Below are positions 61,642 through 64,000 of a DNA stretch of 64,000 bases, piece after piece. Both the position numbers and the translations under genes were made by a program. Positions within the stretch are counted from its first letter, which is position 1. Each line of letters opens with the position of its first letter. The notes below the pieces were generated by a model, which was not told where the DNA came from, ran no database searches, and saw nothing but the letters and a program-made list of their open reading frames with translations. The stretch is from Pagrus major (Eukaryota > Chordata > Actinopteri > Spariformes > Sparidae): NCBI RefSeq assembly GCF_040436345.1, contig NC_133219.1, positions 24,092,709-24,156,708 on the forward strand, read 5' to 3'.

Positions 61642-62172
61642 CTACATGAGTGCCACCCAGTGGCCCATCAGCAGGGACATCAGGGAGCCGATGACAACGA
61701 TGATACTGCTGTAGATGGGGCCACTTGATGCTCCAGTGTAGTACTCCATGTCTCCAGAGCCCTCTGGCTCGTAGCCTTGCCTGGGGCCGTAGCCACCGCC
61801 TACATGTCGTGGGTAACCATATCCTCCTCCATATCCACCATATCCCCCTCCATATCCTCCATATCCTCCGTATCCTCCATATCCCCCACCATACCCAGGG
61901 CGGCTCAGGGCAGAGCCAATCAATGATCCTCCTATGGCGCCTGCTGCAGCTGCCCCGGCTACCTTCCCTGCACTTGGGCCACTGCTTTGGATGGGTCTGT
62001 AGGCCCCGCCTCCACCACCGCCCCAGGCCCGGCCTCCGCCCCGGCCCCAGCCTCCTCCACCTCTGCCAAAGCCACCACCTCCACGCCGGGCCTCAGAGCT
62101 GGGTAACAGCGTGGCGAGCAGCAGCAGACAGAGGGCTGCTGTGAGTGGGAGTTTCTGTAGGCCCAACATCAT
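61642..62172 (-). CDS. sprnb: Shadow of prion protein (Shadoo), fish type (176 aa)
   Basis: A single coding exon. An acceptor (TTTCAG, plus-strand 62181-62186) lies 8 bp before the first ATG (62170-62172), and a second ATG follows directly. Domains: signal peptide 1-28 (LCLLLLATLLPSSEA), RGG-rich basic part 29-57, hydrophobic core SAGKVAGAAAAGAIGGSLIG about 67-86, GGYGGYGG repeats 94-120, short acidic part (EPEGSGDMEYY), C-terminal hydrophobic GPI-type signal from about 154. No Cys pair and no helical PrP domain, as in Shadoo. There is no Asn in the whole protein, so no N-glycosylation site. The assignment to sprnb rather than sprn rests on the linkage with prion genes and is inference. Convergent with the prion genes. 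Confidence 0.88.
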   Translation of the reverse strand: MMLGLQKLPLTAALCLLLLATLLPSSEARRGGGGFGRGGGGWGRGGGRAWGGGGGGAYRPIQSSGPSAGKVAGAAAAGAIGGSLIGSALSRPGYGGGYGGYGGYGGYGGGYGGYGGGYGYPRHVGGGYGPRQGYEPEGSGDMEYYTGASSGPIYSSIIVVIGSLMSLLMGHWVALM

Positions 62173-62186
62173 TCCTTATCCTGAAA

Positions 62187-63470
62187 AATAAGACAAAGGA
62201 AGTGTTACAAAGAGGCATGAATTTGTAACTGGGGAGCATTGAATCTAGGACATAAAAACAGATGAAAGTTAGTTAGTTATTATTTATTGCATTATTGTTT
62301 CATTATTATTGATGTATTACCAAGTATGCAGCATATGAATGTTGTAGCTGGTTGAGGTGTAGCAAATTATTTAACATTTTTAAAGTTGACAACAATGCAT
62401 CATATTTTTAGAAGTTGATCACGTATTTGTAAAACTAAAATTAACTAACGAGCAATTAAAGCTGTCATATCAGTGCACAGAGTAAGTGCAATACTTAAAC
62501 GTAAACATAGGCCTACTTACTGGTTCTGAAGACAAACATAGCTCATAAACAGGCTGATGAGATGTTCTCATGGCAGCTTTAGTCTTGCTGTGTTATTTTT
62601 TACGTCACTGATAAATTAAGAGCAGTACAGATCACAGCTCTTAATCCAGCTTTGAGAAACACGTCTTACACAAGCACCGTCACAACTTAACACTGCAGCT
62701 GACCTGGGATCAGATAGCTTTCATAATCTCTAACTAATGTGGCTCCAGATCTGTGGACCTGCTGCATTAATGATCACAGCACAAATAGTGTTAAATAATA
62801 ATGTTTTTTCAGTACTTCTTACATACAAGATGGGACTTCATTGTTGCCTTGTCTACACACATTAGGAGATGTATTTTTGCACTTGCTGCTATTGTGATTT
62901 GATATGATGTTATTGTTGTCTTGTCATGTCCTTGATGCTGCTATTTTGACCCTGTCTGGGCAAGGGCTTACTTTTAAAAAGAGATTTTAATCTCAATGTG
63001 ACTCCCTTGTTAAATAATGGTTATATGTATTGATCCCCATGAGAGGAATTCATTTTAGAGCAGCACAAGAGACAAGCTAAGAGGTGAGACAGACAGATAT
63101 TATTTACATTACAATACCTGGTAGTACTATCTGATAGTGGAACTCTGGCAGCTGTAATGCATCTACTACAGTATTTATAGTATAATAATGAATACAATAT
63201 ACATAATAACATATTAACACATATATTAATAAGATATTACTATGAATTCCTATGATATTATATCAATTGAAAAGAATACTATGACATACAGTATAATATG
63301 AATATATTGGTGATATAACTTACACAAAGCAATGGGTGTTAGACGTAACTATAAAGAAGGAAATACTGCTTTTCATCGCATTGTTATAATAAAAATGATC
63401 AAATGTTGTGGTGAATTTTCAAATAACATTTGACTTTTTCATCGCATAATTATAAATTATTAGGACTGAA
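62187..63470. other. Upstream region of the Shadoo gene
   Basis: It must contain the noncoding first exon and promoter of the Shadoo gene, but I could not place them. AT-rich, no other gene recognised. Confidence 0.45.
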
Positions 63471-63474
63471 TGCA

Positions 63475-63700
63475 CTGGTGGAAAGTAACTACAGTAAGTA
63501 CATATACTTGGTACTTTACAGTGGTTTCATTTTAGGCTACCTTATACTTCTATTTCACTACATTTCAGAGGGAATTACTGTACCGCACTACATTTATTTA
63601 ACCGCTTTTAACAAAATAAATGACAACTTTATAAAATTAGATGCTTTAAATATCACGTGCAATATTACTTTTACAATATTTCCAGCATGTTGAGTTACCT
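63475..63700 (+). repeat. Teleost 'ggtggaaagtaact' repeat, truncated
   Basis: 'actggtggaaagtaactacagtaagtacatatacttgg', 'ttatacttctatttcactacatttcagaggga' and 'ccgcactacatttatttaaccgctttt' match the same common repeat as at 52690-53600. Confidence 0.6.
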
Positions 63701-64000
63701 TTTATTACTCCTCAGTATACTGTTTATAGACTGTTTTTATTTAAGTTTTCATTGTAGATTACTTATCTAAATGTATCTAATTTTATTGTTATTGTTGTTC
63801 AGTTTGGCACTAATGTCAGCATACACCCACTTTTACAATTTTTATTATTAGTCTATTGTGTTCCTGTAATTTTGATCATTCTCTGGCACAAGAATTTCCC
63901 TGTAGATTAATGAAATCCTGTCTTATCTTTATTATTATTGTGCCCAACATTAAATTAATCAGTTGTCTCCACATTGAACAACTACAACACTAAAGTATCA
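63701..64000. other. AT-rich end of window
   Basis: No feature recognised. Confidence 0.5.

Overview
The window looks like a nuclear scaffold from a ray-finned fish, most likely a spiny-rayed (percomorph) teleost. The reasons are split genes with GT-AG introns, a fish LETM2 gene, a local cluster of teleost-type C2H2 zinc-finger genes, two fish-type prion protein genes with a Shadoo gene, and fossils of teleost transposons (Tc1-like, hAT-type MITE, Penelope-like, LINE). All coordinates, exon joins and family calls were read by eye. No alignment or database search was run.

Layout. (1) 1-6541, plus strand: the last eight coding exons and 3' UTR of letm2, an inner mitochondrial membrane protein. 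(2) About 6.5-9.9 kb: gene-poor spacer with one CTCF-like site and a LINE scrap. (3) 9.9-47.5 kb, minus strand: a tandem cluster of twelve C2H2 zinc-finger loci (here Z1 to Z12, left to right) plus relics. The standard gene has a 172-bp exon 1 coding a 57-residue module that starts MSSAE or MSSVE. A phase-1 intron follows, then one large exon 2 coding an acidic linker and the fingers. Most exon 1 copies have the same short promoter block containing TTCCGC/CGGAAGT. Z1-Z6, Z8, Z9 and Z11 have an open exon 1 plus exon 2. Z7 and Z10 have no exon 1 of their own, Z10 is also frameshifted, and Z12 has an open exon 2 but a broken exon 1.

(4) 15.0-19.6 kb: a foldback structure lies between Z2 and Z3. 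Two arms of about 0.57 kb face each other around a 3.3-kb tandem array of about 20 units of 164 bp. Every unit junction is a hairpin-forming palindrome. This is the strongest candidate for something undescribed. (5) 49.4-57.6 kb, plus strand: two tandem prion protein genes, each with one intronless coding exon (572 and 412 residues) and a probable upstream noncoding exon. (6) 61.6-62.2 kb, minus strand: a Shadoo gene (sprnb-like), tail to tail with the prion genes. (7) The rest is repeat-rich spacer, including a solo LTR nested in an older repeat and a 687-bp hAT-type MITE.

The zinc-finger genes are probably nuclear DNA-binding repressors born by repeated local duplication. Their exon structure is fully interchangeable because every intron is phase 1. 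The cluster shows several recombination products: an in-frame chimeric exon in Z4, exon 2 copies that share one exon 1, and exchanged fingers. The prion/Shadoo group is a second, unrelated family of GPI-anchored surface proteins.
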